Source of the DNA: Xanthobacteraceae bacterium
GTDB lineage: Bacteria; Pseudomonadota; Alphaproteobacteria; Rhizobiales; Xanthobacteraceae
NCBI GenBank assembly: GCA_030043175.1
Contig: JASHYD010000327.1
Span: forward strand, 1-19,201
Direction: 5' to 3'
DNA: 19,201 bases
Shown: one piece after another, positions 8,338-15,546 of the stretch
Layout of the letters: the number at the start of each line of letters is the position of its first letter
Numbering within the stretch: the first letter of the stretch is position 1
Program-made: the position numbers and the translations under genes
Notes under the pieces: generated by a model
What the model saw: only the letters and a program-made list of their open reading frames with translations
The model's database searches: none
Told to the model about the DNA's origin: nothing

Positions 8338-8727
8338 TTACGGGGCCGGGGACGCTAGCGGTTTGCCCTTCTCAACGATGTAGTTGGCGAGAATTTTGAA
8401 CACCTGGCCCGGAACTGTGCACGCATCGTGCGGGGTGTTGGGTGGAATCTGGAAGGAATCACCAGCCTTGAAGGTTTGGTCCGGCTTGCCTGCGACCTTG
8501 AGGACGAGAGCTCCCTCGATCACATAGCTGCTCTCGACACCCGGATGGGTATGGCGACCCGCGCAGTTGCCAGGCGCGATTTCCGCGATCGCACTCACGA
8601 CATTGTACCCCGGCGGGAAATCGACCGTCTGCAGCGGTGTGCGCTTGATGGCCGATTGCTGTGCAAGGGCCGAAACAATCGCGACTGGCACGACGGCGAC
8701 CGCAATGATGAACGATTTCTTATGCAC
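8338..8727 (-). CDS. Exported small cupin-domain protein
   Basis: A 129-residue single-domain cupin with a signal peptide (Lys-Lys, hydrophobic core ~5-20, SALAQQ cleavage region), so probably periplasmic. Cupin motif 1 reads GRHTHPGVESSYVIEG (57-72) with likely metal ligands His59, His61 and Glu65; motif 2 is GDSFQIPPNTPHDA with His100. Many such short exported cupins in Rhizobiales have no assigned activity; metal-bound oxygenase, isomerase or sensor roles are possible. The start is a GTG at 8727 because GGGAGG lies seven bases upstream and it gives a clean signal peptide; an upstream ATG (8757) lacks both. It is convergent with the thiE-like gene and divergent from the coiled-coil gene at 8908. 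Confidence 0.88.
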   Translation of the reverse strand: MHKKSFIIAVAVVPVAIVSALAQQSAIKRTPLQTVDFPPGYNVVSAIAEIAPGNCAGRHTHPGVESSYVIEGALVLKVAGKPDQTFKAGDSFQIPPNTPHDACTVPGQVFKILANYIVEKGKPLASPAP

Positions 8728-8864
8728 GGCTGGTCCTCCCTCGACATGATCAAGCATCAGCGGCGTGGACGCACGCCGGGCCGGGATGATATTCCGTCGC
8801 TTATGCGATGCGCAATGTGCTCCGCGTTTCGAAAAAAAGCGCAGCGCGGAATCAGATCCCTCTG

Positions 8865-8904
8865 CCCCTGCCTGCCCTACCCCGTAAACGGGGGAGCAGG
8901 GAGG
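8865..8904 (+). promoter_or_regulatory. Hairpin overlapping a Shine-Dalgarno site
   Basis: CCCCCG (8879-8884) pairs with CGGGGG (8889-8894) around a TAAA loop, and the outer CCCTGC (8865-8870) can pair with GCAGGG (8896-8901). The outer arm overlaps the GGGAGG (8899-8904) that serves the gene starting at 8908, so the structure could limit ribosome access. Similar C-rich/G-rich palindromes occur as scattered repeats in Bradyrhizobium-type genomes, so it may simply be a repeat copy. Confidence 0.4.
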
Positions 8905-8907
8905 AGC

Positions 8908-9300
8908 ATGTCACGGCCTCTCGCGATGGCACGAAACCCCATGAAGCTCGGAGTCAAAGTGGCGGCGGCCTGGTTCGTCGCGATGTTGCCGATAGCCGCC
9001 GGACTGGCCCAGGACGTGCCCGGCATCGAAATCTGTACGCGCGAAAGCCGGCTGGACCGGCGTACGGGCTGTCTTCAGAGCAATGTCGAGTACCTCCAGC
9101 AGGTCGTGACCAGGAACGCGCTTGACGCGCAGCAAAAGCTTTCGGCGGCCGCTCGCGAAATCGCTGCGCTCAAGGAGCAACTGGCCGCGGCGAACCGGGA
9201 CCTCGCTACCCTCAAGGATGCGCTTGCGGCTGTGGACGCGAAGATCGGTCTGCTGCCGAAGGCGGCTCAGCCGGCCAGGCCGGATGCCAAGCCAAAATGA
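8908..9300 (+). CDS. Small exported coiled-coil protein, function unknown
   Basis: A 130-residue hypothetical protein. A hydrophobic stretch (VKVAAAWFVAMLPIAAGLA, ~16-34) ending at AQD acts as signal peptide. The short mature part carries two cysteines (Cys43 in EICTRES and Cys55 in GCLQSN) that could form a disulfide in the periplasm, then an alternating Ala/Leu/Glu/Lys heptad region (~60-115) that looks like one coiled coil, then a Pro/Ala/Lys tail. The start at 8908 has GGGAGG immediately upstream, though spacing is short; ATGs at 8926 and 8941 would give a shorter leader. No family is recognised with confidence. Confidence 0.72.
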   Translation: MSRPLAMARNPMKLGVKVAAAWFVAMLPIAAGLAQDVPGIEICTRESRLDRRTGCLQSNVEYLQQVVTRNALDAQQKLSAAAREIAALKEQLAAANRDLATLKDALAAVDAKIGLLPKAAQPARPDAKPK

Positions 9301-9585
9301 CGGTAGGGCGTTTGCGACGCGAGCGGCCATACCGACCGCTTCCCAAGCGTTACTGCTTCGACGCCTCTTCCGTGGCGCCGAACGCAAGTCAGATCCCGAC
9401 ACTGCCGCGATCGCAGTCGCATTGCGCTTGTCCCCCGAGCGGCCCTGCCGGGACCTCACGCGCGAAGGGCGGAAGCCTGGGTCCCGCCATCACCAATTGA
9501 TTTTGCTCGGTTATTCCCCTTGGCAAGGTCATATTTTCCCTGCTGCGTGTCGGCGCTCGTGGGACAACGGGCGCAGCCTCGGTCC

Positions 9586-10275
9586 CTAGATCACGTGACG
9601 CGCATCCGGCCGCGGCCCCGGGATTGAGTGCGGCGGAGGCTCAGAAGGGCGTGGTGGCGGACCGTACCCGGGAGGTGACCCGTACGGCCCGTAAGCGTAC
9701 GGTGGCGGCTCGTCCGTGCGTGGTGGCGGTCCGTACCCGGGTGGCGGTCCGTACCCGGGTGGCGGCCCGTACCCGGGTGGCGGCCCGTAGCCGGGTGGCG
9801 GTCCGTAGCCGGGCGGCGGCCCGTAGCCGGGCGGCGGTCCGTAGCCGGGCGGCGGCCCATAAACGTACGGTGGCGGCTCGTCCGCGCGGGGCGGTGGACG
9901 GTAGCCCGGAGGCGGGTCGTAGCCGGCAGGCGGCCCATGAGCGTAGGGTGGCAGCATATTGCCGGGTGGTGGTGCCCCGTACCCGCGTCCAGGTGACGAC
10001 CTGTAAGCGTATGGCGGGGGCATATAGCCGAGCGGTGGGGGACCGTAGTGCGGAACTGGGCCATAACCGGGCGGAGGCCGATAGGCCGGCCGCGCCGGCA
10101 CGTAACCATGTGGCGATCCGAAACCATACGGTAGGGCCTCAATCGGACCAGGGTCGGAGGGCTGCCCATAATCGGGCACCGGCGGGATCACACCTTGGGC
10201 TCCCGCACGATCAGGAGACGTGCCTGCGGCCAGGAGCGCTGCCGAGGTGGCCATCGCAATGCAAAGGGAGCCCAC
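9586..10275 (-). CDS. Exported proline/glycine/tyrosine-rich repeat protein
   Basis: A 229-residue low-complexity protein. An N-terminal hydrophobic stretch (CIAMATSAALLAAG, ~5-18) then RAGAQG forms a signal peptide, after which the chain is almost entirely Pro, Gly and Tyr. The core is about eight GYGPPP hexapeptides in a row, flanked by longer near-copies such as DEPPPYAYGP and DEPPPYVYGPPP. Such sequences are unstructured and extended; a surface or cell-wall-associated role is possible but not shown. The start at 10275 is a GTG with AGAGGA upstream; an ATG seven codons later (10254) is the alternative. The minus strand is chosen because only this frame gives a signal peptide and a regular repeat; the long plus-strand frame opposite is Arg-rich and patternless. 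Confidence 0.75.
   Translation of the reverse strand: MGSLCIAMATSAALLAAGTSPDRAGAQGVIPPVPDYGQPSDPGPIEALPYGFGSPHGYVPARPAYRPPPGYGPVPHYGPPPLGYMPPPYAYRSSPGRGYGAPPPGNMLPPYAHGPPAGYDPPPGYRPPPRADEPPPYVYGPPPGYGPPPGYGPPPGYGPPPGYGPPPGYGPPPGYGPPPGYGPPPRTDEPPPYAYGPYGSPPGYGPPPRPSEPPPHSIPGPRPDARHVI
9725..9850. repeat. 18-bp tandem repeat, seven units
   Basis: Seven head-to-tail copies of an 18-bp unit (plus-strand form GGCGGTCCGTACCCGGGT) differ only at three positions, mostly T/C, C/G and T/C changes at wobble sites. They encode the GYGPPP array of the proline-rich exported protein. Neighbouring copies are the most alike, which suggests recent expansion by slippage. Confidence 0.9.
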
Positions 10276-10543
10276 GAAATCCTCTGTTCGGTGTCCCCGG
10301 CCAAGCTCAACACCGAGCTCGGTTGGGTGTTCCGACTGACCGAAGGAGTTCCGTCGCCAACACCGGTGGCACTGCCCCACAGATGAACCACATCCGGTCG
10401 CGTTGGATCGTCTGGCGCTAAGTTGCCCATTGGGTGCACCTGGCGTCCTTGGACTGCGTTCATTGCGCGCTCCAAGTCACCGCCATCCGGCTCGCGTAGG
10501 ATCCCTTTAGCGCCTTGCCGGGGCCAACGCGAAGCGCAAAGCT

Positions 10544-11416
10544 CTACGTCCGCTTGAAGAAATACTGGCAGGAGTGGGAGAGAAAGCCGATCCCGATTGG
10601 CAGAATGAGCAGATAGCGGACAATGACTATTGTTCTGGTAACCGTCATGCGACCGACGAACGCCTCGCTGGCAAACATGCCGGGACGAGTAGGAAATCCG
10701 ACCAAGGCGATCTGAATCGGCGCCGCCAATAGCATCGGCGGCATCGTGCAGGCCGCGATGCCCCAAAATATCCGCCAAGTATTGCCGCGGGTAGCATTCC
10801 ACGCGTCTATGAAAGTTAAGCCCAAGGCCCCGACCGCGCGCGCCGGAAGAAGCAAACTCAGGCGCAGCGCGACGGCAAAAAAAACCGCAACCAAATAGGC
10901 ATAAATAAGACAATTCACTAACATTTCACCTTTAGCGGTGCGAGCCAACAAAAGAGACATCGGCAGACCGACCGCCAGCCCGGGAAGAATAACGATTTGA
11001 TAGATCGCAATCACGATCGCACCCACATAACGCCAGAAATTTTTGGTGCCGACATTGCTCCCGCTAAATCTAGGGTGTTCGCCCAGAATAATGTATCGAT
11101 GCCACGCAACTGCGATGCTGACGCCAGCAAGTGTAAAGAGAAATTGCAGCCAGTTCGGGATGTCATGCGGCGCGACCAGCAAACCCGCTAGCCATAGCCA
11201 CGATATGACCGCCACCGCTAGCCATAGCCAGGATATGCGCAACACATCCTGAAAATTATAGAAGTAGGTCGAATATGAGAGACAAATCGTATCCCACAGC
11301 GGTAGCTTCAGGTTGGCCGCACCCTGAGAGTCAATAGCCGGCGGCTGCTGCGCCCACGCCCCCATCGGCCACGTCACCACGCCTGTGATGGTCGCAATAA
11401 GCTCCCGCCGTCGCAT
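10544..11416 (-). CDS. Six-segment membrane protein with ABC-receptor-like leader
   Basis: A 290-residue integral membrane protein of unknown function. After residue ~45 there are about six hydrophobic segments: around ISWLWLA (60-80), LQFLFTLAGVSIAVAW (90-105), YVGAIVIAIYQIVILPGL (130-150), CLIYAYLVAVFFAVAL (170-187), IAACTMPPMLLAAPIQIAL (220-240) and a final one near IVRYLLILPIGIGFL. The segments AWHRYIILGE and AWNATRGNTWRIFWG resemble widely occurring rhizobial inner-membrane proteins. The first 24 residues, MRRRELIATITG through GAWAQQ, are instead a textbook leader of Bradyrhizobium ABC substrate-binding proteins with a twin-arginine look, odd before a polytopic protein. The SD before the start is weak (AGGGA eight bases away). 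Confidence 0.75.
   Translation of the reverse strand: MRRRELIATITGVVTWPMGAWAQQPPAIDSQGAANLKLPLWDTICLSYSTYFYNFQDVLRISWLWLAVAVISWLWLAGLLVAPHDIPNWLQFLFTLAGVSIAVAWHRYIILGEHPRFSGSNVGTKNFWRYVGAIVIAIYQIVILPGLAVGLPMSLLLARTAKGEMLVNCLIYAYLVAVFFAVALRLSLLLPARAVGALGLTFIDAWNATRGNTWRIFWGIAACTMPPMLLAAPIQIALVGFPTRPGMFASEAFVGRMTVTRTIVIVRYLLILPIGIGFLSHSCQYFFKRT
11185..11244. repeat. 30-bp in-frame tandem duplication
   Basis: Two adjacent 30-bp units begin with the same 16 bases (CCGCTAGCCATAGCCA), differ at the 17th and agree again over GATATG before diverging. In the membrane protein they encode two successive ISWLWLA copies, lengthening the first hydrophobic segment by ten residues. Confidence 0.85.
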
Positions 11417-12038
11417 CGACGAATCCCTGAGGCTTTGAGCCTATCGCGGACCCGGGTGAATAGGAACCAGGGTTCAACCAGCCTCGTTCTGTGGCATACG
11501 CAGCTTCGCCCGGAACTGGCCCGCCTTGCCGACTGGCGTGTTGTACAAGTGCGTCTTGGGTCTGGATGGCGAGCGCCGGATTTCCTGCAGGTGTGAGTGC
11601 TGACACGTTTCTATTTCGCGGCATCGCCTCCGATCATCGATCCGTTGGCAAGACCGCTCTCGGCCCACCTCTGAAGACTTGCGCGATGCACAAAGTCGTC
11701 GGCTATCCGAGGTGCGAGGAGACGTGCCAGTCGAGGCGCACGGCCGTTTTTTGCCGAGTCGGCCCGGGGAATTTCACCCCGAGCCGCTCACAGGGAGCTA
11801 GCCCGCGTCTTCAAATGTCTGAGGTTTGTCGGCTGCGACATCTGATCGGCTTGCAAGAAGTGTTTTGGATTGACAGCGCGCGGTGTAGTGCGTCAACCTT
11901 ACAATCGGTCGATACACCCGCCGCCTGCGCCCTTCGGGGATGGTGAACGTATCAATCTCTCTCCGCGCCCTTCCATTGGCGAACGGGTCGGCAAGGCAGG
12001 CCCCGATCTCCTCCGTTCGTCGATAGAGAGGTGCTTTC
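11417..12038. other. Long intergenic stretch, no gene recognised
   Basis: About 620 bases between two divergently oriented genes. A 97-codon minus frame (11331-11624) overlaps the start of the membrane protein gene but has no recognisable domain and no good ribosome site. A T-run at 11747-11752 follows an imperfect GTGC/GCAC stem and could be a plus-strand terminator without an obvious gene before it. The 3' end should contain the promoter for the zinc-finger gene at 12039, but no clear promoter motif was seen. Confidence 0.4.
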
Positions 12039-12686
12039 ATGCGCGATTTCCGCGATGCGAAGGCCATGGCGCGTTCTCTGCGCGATGCCTTGGCAGCCAA
12101 GGCTGTCGAGACCAGCCATAGCGAATCTTTGGAGCTGATCGCGAAGGCGTTCGGCTATGAGAATTGGAATGTCCTATCCGCCAAAATCGATGCGGTACAG
12201 CCCCGCTCCAGTGCGTCGGCCGGACACCGAGATCCAACGCAGCAAAAGATCCTGTATTGCTCGTTCTGCGGAAAGAACCAGCATGAGGTGCGCAAACTGA
12301 TTGCCGGACCGGGCGCGTATATCTGCGACGAGTGCGTCGATTTATGCACCGACATTGTTGACGAGCAACTGCTTCGCCTTATCGAAGGCGATGAGGAGAG
12401 TGCGCGGGCAATGTCTACCGAGAGGCTAGCGCATTACGTCGAACATGCCAGCGAAGTCCACGAGCGCAGTCGTCTCGCATTGGAGCATATCGAGCGAATG
12501 CTGGCGCTTCGGGAGAACGCGGCGGCGGCGGATGACGGTATTTTGACCTCGTCTGCCTTCGACCGGCTTAAGACAAAGACGACAGATGAACTTCTAGCCA
12601 TCCAGAAATCTTTGCAAGATCAACTGAAACGGTATGAGCAGGCACTGCGCACCACAACGCCCGTGCTCAATGAACGGCGGCAATAG
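12039..12686 (+). CDS. Glyoxalase-related/ClpX C4 zinc-finger protein
   Basis: A 215-residue two-part protein. Residues 1-50 ([18 protein letters not shown], then ending [13 protein letters not shown]) match the short 'glyoxalase-related protein' domain. Residues ~71-103 are a ClpX-type zinc finger with CSFC (Cys74, Cys77) and CDEC (Cys96, Cys99) and the ClpX-like [21 protein letters not shown]. No Walker A or AAA+ ATPase follows, so this is not ClpX itself. The last ~100 residues are charged and helical, ending in a coiled-coil-like stretch. In ClpX the finger dimerises and binds substrates and adaptors, so a role as adaptor or competitor of ClpXP is a reasonable guess but unproven. The start at 12039 has GAGAGG seven bases upstream. 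Confidence 0.85.
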   Translation: MRDFRDAKAMARSLRDALAAKAVETSHSESLELIAKAFGYENWNVLSAKIDAVQPRSSASAGHRDPTQQKILYCSFCGKNQHEVRKLIAGPGAYICDECVDLCTDIVDEQLLRLIEGDEESARAMSTERLAHYVEHASEVHERSRLALEHIERMLALRENAAAADDGILTSSAFDRLKTKTTDELLAIQKSLQDQLKRYEQALRTTTPVLNERRQ

Positions 12687-13137
12687 TCCATTCTCTTCGG
12701 TCAGGACGAACCAGTGTCAATTCCGGTTATCGTGCTCTCGACACGTCCGGAATTGGCCCTTAGCCGCTGGAGCCCTCGATCGCCTCATCACAGCGGCTAT
12801 CGAACGTACTACGGACCAAATGTGGTTTTAGATGTGATTGATGGCCCTGCCGAAGCCGCGGCCGCATATGCAATAGCGAGCGGATCGCAAGACTTCACCA
12901 TAGGGCGATCAGCAACCCGATCGCTCGCTCGCTGTCCGCGTCGGCGCCGACAAGCTCCACAACGTAGCGGATCGGCGCGCCCTCGGTCTGAATCCGGCCG
13001 GCCCCTGGCGGGCGGGCTCTGTTGTTGCCGATCAGCAACAAGAAACGGGCGCGGCACGCCCGGCAAGAACCCAGCAGCCGGAGAATGCCAGCCACGCTCA
13101 TCGGTGCATCCAACAAGTCGGCTGAAAGCCCAAGTCG
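12687..13137. other. Intergenic stretch with one possible small gene
   Basis: About 450 bases between the zinc-finger gene and the AraC gene stop. Apart from the weak small frame listed separately (12895-13101 minus), the open frames have no recognisable domain. No convincing terminator for the zinc-finger gene was found. Confidence 0.4.
12895..13101 (-). CDS. Possible small protein downstream of the AraC gene
   Basis: A 68-residue frame starting MSVAGILRLLGSC and ending ADADSERAIGLLIALW. It lies about 37 bp past the AraC stop on the same strand, and most of its codons end in G or C as in neighbouring genes. It contains a CRAC pair of cysteines and an amphipathic C-terminal half. There is only a weak GGAT six bases before the ATG, a TTG start at 13116 is also possible, and no family is recognised. 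It may be real or a chance open frame in GC-rich DNA. Confidence 0.25.
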   Translation of the reverse strand: MSVAGILRLLGSCRACRARFLLLIGNNRARPPGAGRIQTEGAPIRYVVELVGADADSERAIGLLIALW

Positions 13138-14043
13138 TCACGGTGCAGCCTCCGCCCGGGCATAATGCGTCGGCGGGAGTCCAACATAGCGGGTAAAGGC
13201 GACGCTGAACGTGCTCGCTGAGCTGTAGCCAACGCGTTCCGCAACTTCAGCGATGCCGCCTTCTTTCCGCCGCAGCAGGTTCTTCGCCAGAGCCATACGC
13301 CAGGCCAGCAGGTACTCCATCGGAGTGACGCCTACAGCGCTTCTGAATCGCTCGAAGAACGCCGATCGGGAGAGGGCCGCTTCTTTTGCGAGTTGCGCGA
13401 CGGTCCAGGGGCGGGTCGGACTTTCGTGCATCCGTCGTATCGCGACCGCCAGGCGCGCATCAGCGAGGCCGCGTAAGAGGCCTGGTGACGCGGCCGTTCC
13501 CGTGGTGGAGCGGAGCGCTTCGATGAGTAGAACCTCCAACAGGCGCGCCAAGATGACATCTCGAGCGGGTCGCTGCTCACGGGATTCCTCGCCCACGAGC
13601 TGGACGAGGGAGGCCAGCCGCCTCTCGCCGCGAACGTGCACGAACTGTGGGAGGAGTGAAACCAGCAAGGCTGCATCTGGCGACCCGAAGACGCAGTGGC
13701 CCACGAGCATGAGAACACCGGGTGGGCCGCTTTGAGTGCCGAGTCTGAACTCGCCGTGTAGCAGCGCGACGGGCGGGGTATCGGCGTCCTCCGATGGCGG
13801 TGGCTCGAGGCTCGACACTGTAAAGCGATACGCCGAAGGGATGAGGACAAAGTCGCCCGACTGGAGAGTGACGGGCTCATGCCCGGCGACCCCGAGGCGG
13901 CAGGACCCTTCGAGGATCGCACAGTAGAAGGGTTGCCCCGCCTCCGAGCGACGTACACGCCAGTGGCCGGCGCCGCCAACGACTTTCGAGGTCGTGGCGG
14001 CCGGTTGGAGGAGCGTGACGACCTCGGCAAGAGGGTCGACCAT
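13138..14043 (-). CDS. AraC-family regulator with cupin sensor domain
   Basis: A 301-residue transcriptional regulator. The N-terminal ~190 residues are a cupin-like sensor of the type found in AraC regulators of oxidoreductase genes (FYCAILEGSCRL, LQSGDFVLIPS, GEFRLG, ending LLEVLLIEALR). The C-terminal ~95 residues hold two helix-turn-helix units: the first around WTVAQLAKEAALSRSAFFERF, the second around IAEVAERVGYSSASTFSVAF, followed by the usual GLPPTHYR-like end. Length is normal for the family. The start at 14043 has AGGAG seven bases upstream. The divergent SDR gene begins 102 bp away, so this protein probably binds the shared intergenic region and controls that gene, perhaps also itself. 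Confidence 0.93.
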   Translation of the reverse strand: MVDPLAEVVTLLQPAATTSKVVGGAGHWRVRRSEAGQPFYCAILEGSCRLGVAGHEPVTLQSGDFVLIPSAYRFTVSSLEPPPSEDADTPPVALLHGEFRLGTQSGPPGVLMLVGHCVFGSPDAALLVSLLPQFVHVRGERRLASLVQLVGEESREQRPARDVILARLLEVLLIEALRSTTGTAASPGLLRGLADARLAVAIRRMHESPTRPWTVAQLAKEAALSRSAFFERFRSAVGVTPMEYLLAWRMALAKNLLRRKEGGIAEVAERVGYSSASTFSVAFTRYVGLPPTHYARAEAAP

Positions 14044-14145
14044 TCCTGGACTCCTGCAAATGATTTTTGGACTTCTGACTATAGAGGGTCCGGCTTCGGT
14101 GATCTACATCGTTTCTGTCGCCGCAAATCATCAACAGGAGGCCTC

Positions 14146-14901
14146 ATGAAAACCGTGCTGATCACCGGGTGCTCGTCCGGCTTCGGTCTCGAAACCGCCC
14201 GGTACTTTCTGGATCGCGACTGGACGGTTGTCGCCACAATGCGCATTCCGCGCGAGGACGTGCTTCCGCAATCGAAACGTCTGCGCGTGCTCGCCCTCGA
14301 CGTTACCGATCCTGACAGCATCTGTCGGGCCGTGAAGACCGCGGAGCAGATCGACGTCCTTGTCAACAACGCGGGGATCGGGTGGCTGAACGCCCTCGAA
14401 GGCACACCGATGGAGATTGCGCGCGAGGTCTTCGAGACGAACGCGCTCGGCACGATGGCTGTGACGCAGGCGGTCCTGCCTCAGTTGCGGGAACGAAAGG
14501 CTGGCGTGGTCGTGAATATCACGTCGAGCGTAACATTGAAGCCGCTCCATCTGCTTTCTGTCTATACGGCCAGCAAGGCGGCGGTGAACGCGTTCACCGA
14601 AGTACTCGCCCTGGAGCTTGAGCAATTCAATGTCCAAGTGCGCCTGGTGCTACCGGGACGGGCTCCGGAGACCCGCTTCGGTGAAAACGCGCGGTCGCGA
14701 AGGCCAGAACAAATCGGCTTTCCCGAGCCCTACGCCGGCTTGGCGCAGAGCGTGTTCGCAAAGTGGGCGCAGTCGTCCGCGGTCACTCGGTCAGTGAACG
14801 TAGCAGAGGCGGTGTGGCGAGCGGCCACGGACCCGTCGTGTCCGATGCGCATCGCTGCCGGCGCTGACGCCGTGGCGCTCGCCGAGCATGACCAGGATTA
14901 G
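14146..14901 (+). CDS. SDR oxidoreductase divergent from AraC regulator
   Basis: A 251-residue short-chain dehydrogenase/reductase, cytosolic and NAD(P)-dependent. Motifs: TGCSSGFG (7-14) for the cofactor, LDVTD (51-55), NNAG (74-77), ITSS with a catalytic Ser at 127 or 128, and YTASK with Tyr140 and Lys144. The segment VLPGRAPETRFGEN is shared with a subgroup commonly paired with AraC regulators. The substrate cannot be inferred. The start at 14146 has a strong AGGAGG upstream; longer in-frame starts would run back into the AraC gene. The protein ends AEHDQD; a small HTH remnant gene begins 17 bp after its stop and could be co-transcribed. Confidence 0.93.
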   Translation: MKTVLITGCSSGFGLETARYFLDRDWTVVATMRIPREDVLPQSKRLRVLALDVTDPDSICRAVKTAEQIDVLVNNAGIGWLNALEGTPMEIAREVFETNALGTMAVTQAVLPQLRERKAGVVVNITSSVTLKPLHLLSVYTASKAAVNAFTEVLALELEQFNVQVRLVLPGRAPETRFGENARSRRPEQIGFPEPYAGLAQSVFAKWAQSSAVTRSVNVAEAVWRAATDPSCPMRIAAGADAVALAEHDQD

Positions 14902-14917
14902 CCCCCAAGGTGACGCA

Positions 14918-15163
14918 ATGGACGACAACAACGACCGCGACGACATCGAAACTACGTACGACCCGCCCCGCGAGTTCTCGCGGGTCACCGGCATCCCGCT
15001 GTCGACTCTTTCCAAGATGCGGATGCGCGTTAAAGTTTTCGGGAAGCAAAGAGGACTGACCTCACAAAAAAGGCGGCGCTGCCGCGGCATGAAGCCGGCA
15101 GCGATAAGCGATCGCTTGGGTGCGCGGGAGCTGTCGCTAAGTCAATTGACCACGTCTCCATAG
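14918..15163 (+). CDS. Truncated or divergent helix-turn-helix protein
   Basis: An 81-residue frame. Residues ~13-36 (YDPPREFSRVTGIPLSTLSK) look like the first helices of an AlpA/excisionase or MerR-like DNA-binding domain, in which 'TGI...STL.K.R' is followed by a wing with GDGPPF-like residues. Here the sequence after Met-Arg-Met-Arg departs into a basic, low-complexity tail ending SLSQLTTSP, so the domain seems cut or frameshifted. AAGGTGA lies just before the ATG at 14918, and the gene follows the SDR gene closely. It could be a tiny regulator of the SDR operon, or a remnant of a mobile element. The opposite-strand terminator at 15066-15085 lies inside its 3' part, which favours a remnant. 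Confidence 0.45.
   Translation: MDDNNDRDDIETTYDPPREFSRVTGIPLSTLSKMRMRVKVFGKQRGLTSQKRRRCRGMKPAAISDRLGARELSLSQLTTSP
15066..15085 (-). terminator. Minus-strand intrinsic terminator
   Basis: Read on the minus strand, GCGGC (15085-15081) pairs with GCCGC (15077-15073) across a three-base loop, and after one C a run of six T follows (15071-15066). The stem is short but all G-C. It lies about 50 bp after the stop of the small minus-strand frame at 15137 and is the main reason to take that frame seriously. Confidence 0.5.
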
Positions 15164-15259
15164 ACACAAAATGTACGGGGCGGCCGCGCCGACGAAGATC
15201 GGCATCCAGAACTGGAACGTGATGCCTAAGGCGGTAAACCTCTCTGCCAGAAACTCCAT
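15137..15259 (-). CDS. Possible 40-residue single-span membrane protein
   Basis: A short frame, MEFLAERFTALGITF then FWMPIFVGAAAPYILCLW and a basic RRGQLT end. The central stretch is a clear hydrophobic segment followed by positive charges, as in small inner-membrane proteins with a cytoplasmic C-terminus. The ribosome site is weak. The frame stays open upstream to 15436, but that part has no recognisable features and only a TTG start. A minus-strand terminator 50 bp downstream supports a transcript here. Confidence 0.35.
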   Translation of the reverse strand: MEFLAERFTALGITFQFWMPIFVGAAAPYILCLWRRGQLT

Positions 15260-15481
15260 CTGCGTGCCCCACCGCCTGAAACCACATTGAGTCCGCGGGA
15301 CCTTCGACAGCTCCGTGCCGACACGACCCTGCCGGGGGGCAGGGGGCGGTGCGATGGCGGGCTTCTGCGAGGTTCTCACCTCGCTATATGCGGGCGCCAA
15401 CTTGTCGGCAACATCATCGAACTTCAACCCCGGCAAACCACCGAATATTGCTTGCTATTAATGAATATTTAATCAGACGTA

Positions 15482-15500
15482 ACTTGCGCTCTCTGCAAGT
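15482..15500. promoter_or_regulatory. Inverted repeat upstream of the Spy-like gene
   Basis: ACTTGC (15482-15487) and GCAAGT (15495-15500) are perfect reverse complements separated by seven bases. They sit 47 bp before the Spy-like start and just after an AT-rich island (about 15446-15478) that may contain the promoter. The repeat could be an operator or an RNA hairpin. Confidence 0.3.
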
Positions 15501-15546
15501 CGTTGGCTTAGTCGCACCGTTAAGGTTCTTCTGCTGGGAGGTTGCA

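Noticed and set aside
9725..9850. CRISPR-like tandem repeats
   Set aside because: The units are directly adjacent without unique spacers and lie in a coding frame, so this is a protein-coding tandem repeat.
9624..10421. Plus-strand open frame (265 codons) opposite the proline-rich gene
   Set aside because: It is open because of the 18-bp repeat and GC bias, gives an Arg/Ala/Val repeat without signal peptide, and the minus frame is better supported.
11331..11624. 97-codon minus-strand frame overlapping the membrane protein start
   Set aside because: It overlaps the better supported gene in another frame and has no recognisable domain.
12714..13196. 160-codon plus-strand frame after the zinc-finger gene
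   Set aside because: Arg/Ser/Pro-rich without domain, runs into the 3' end of the AraC gene on the other strand, and starts with GTG without SD.
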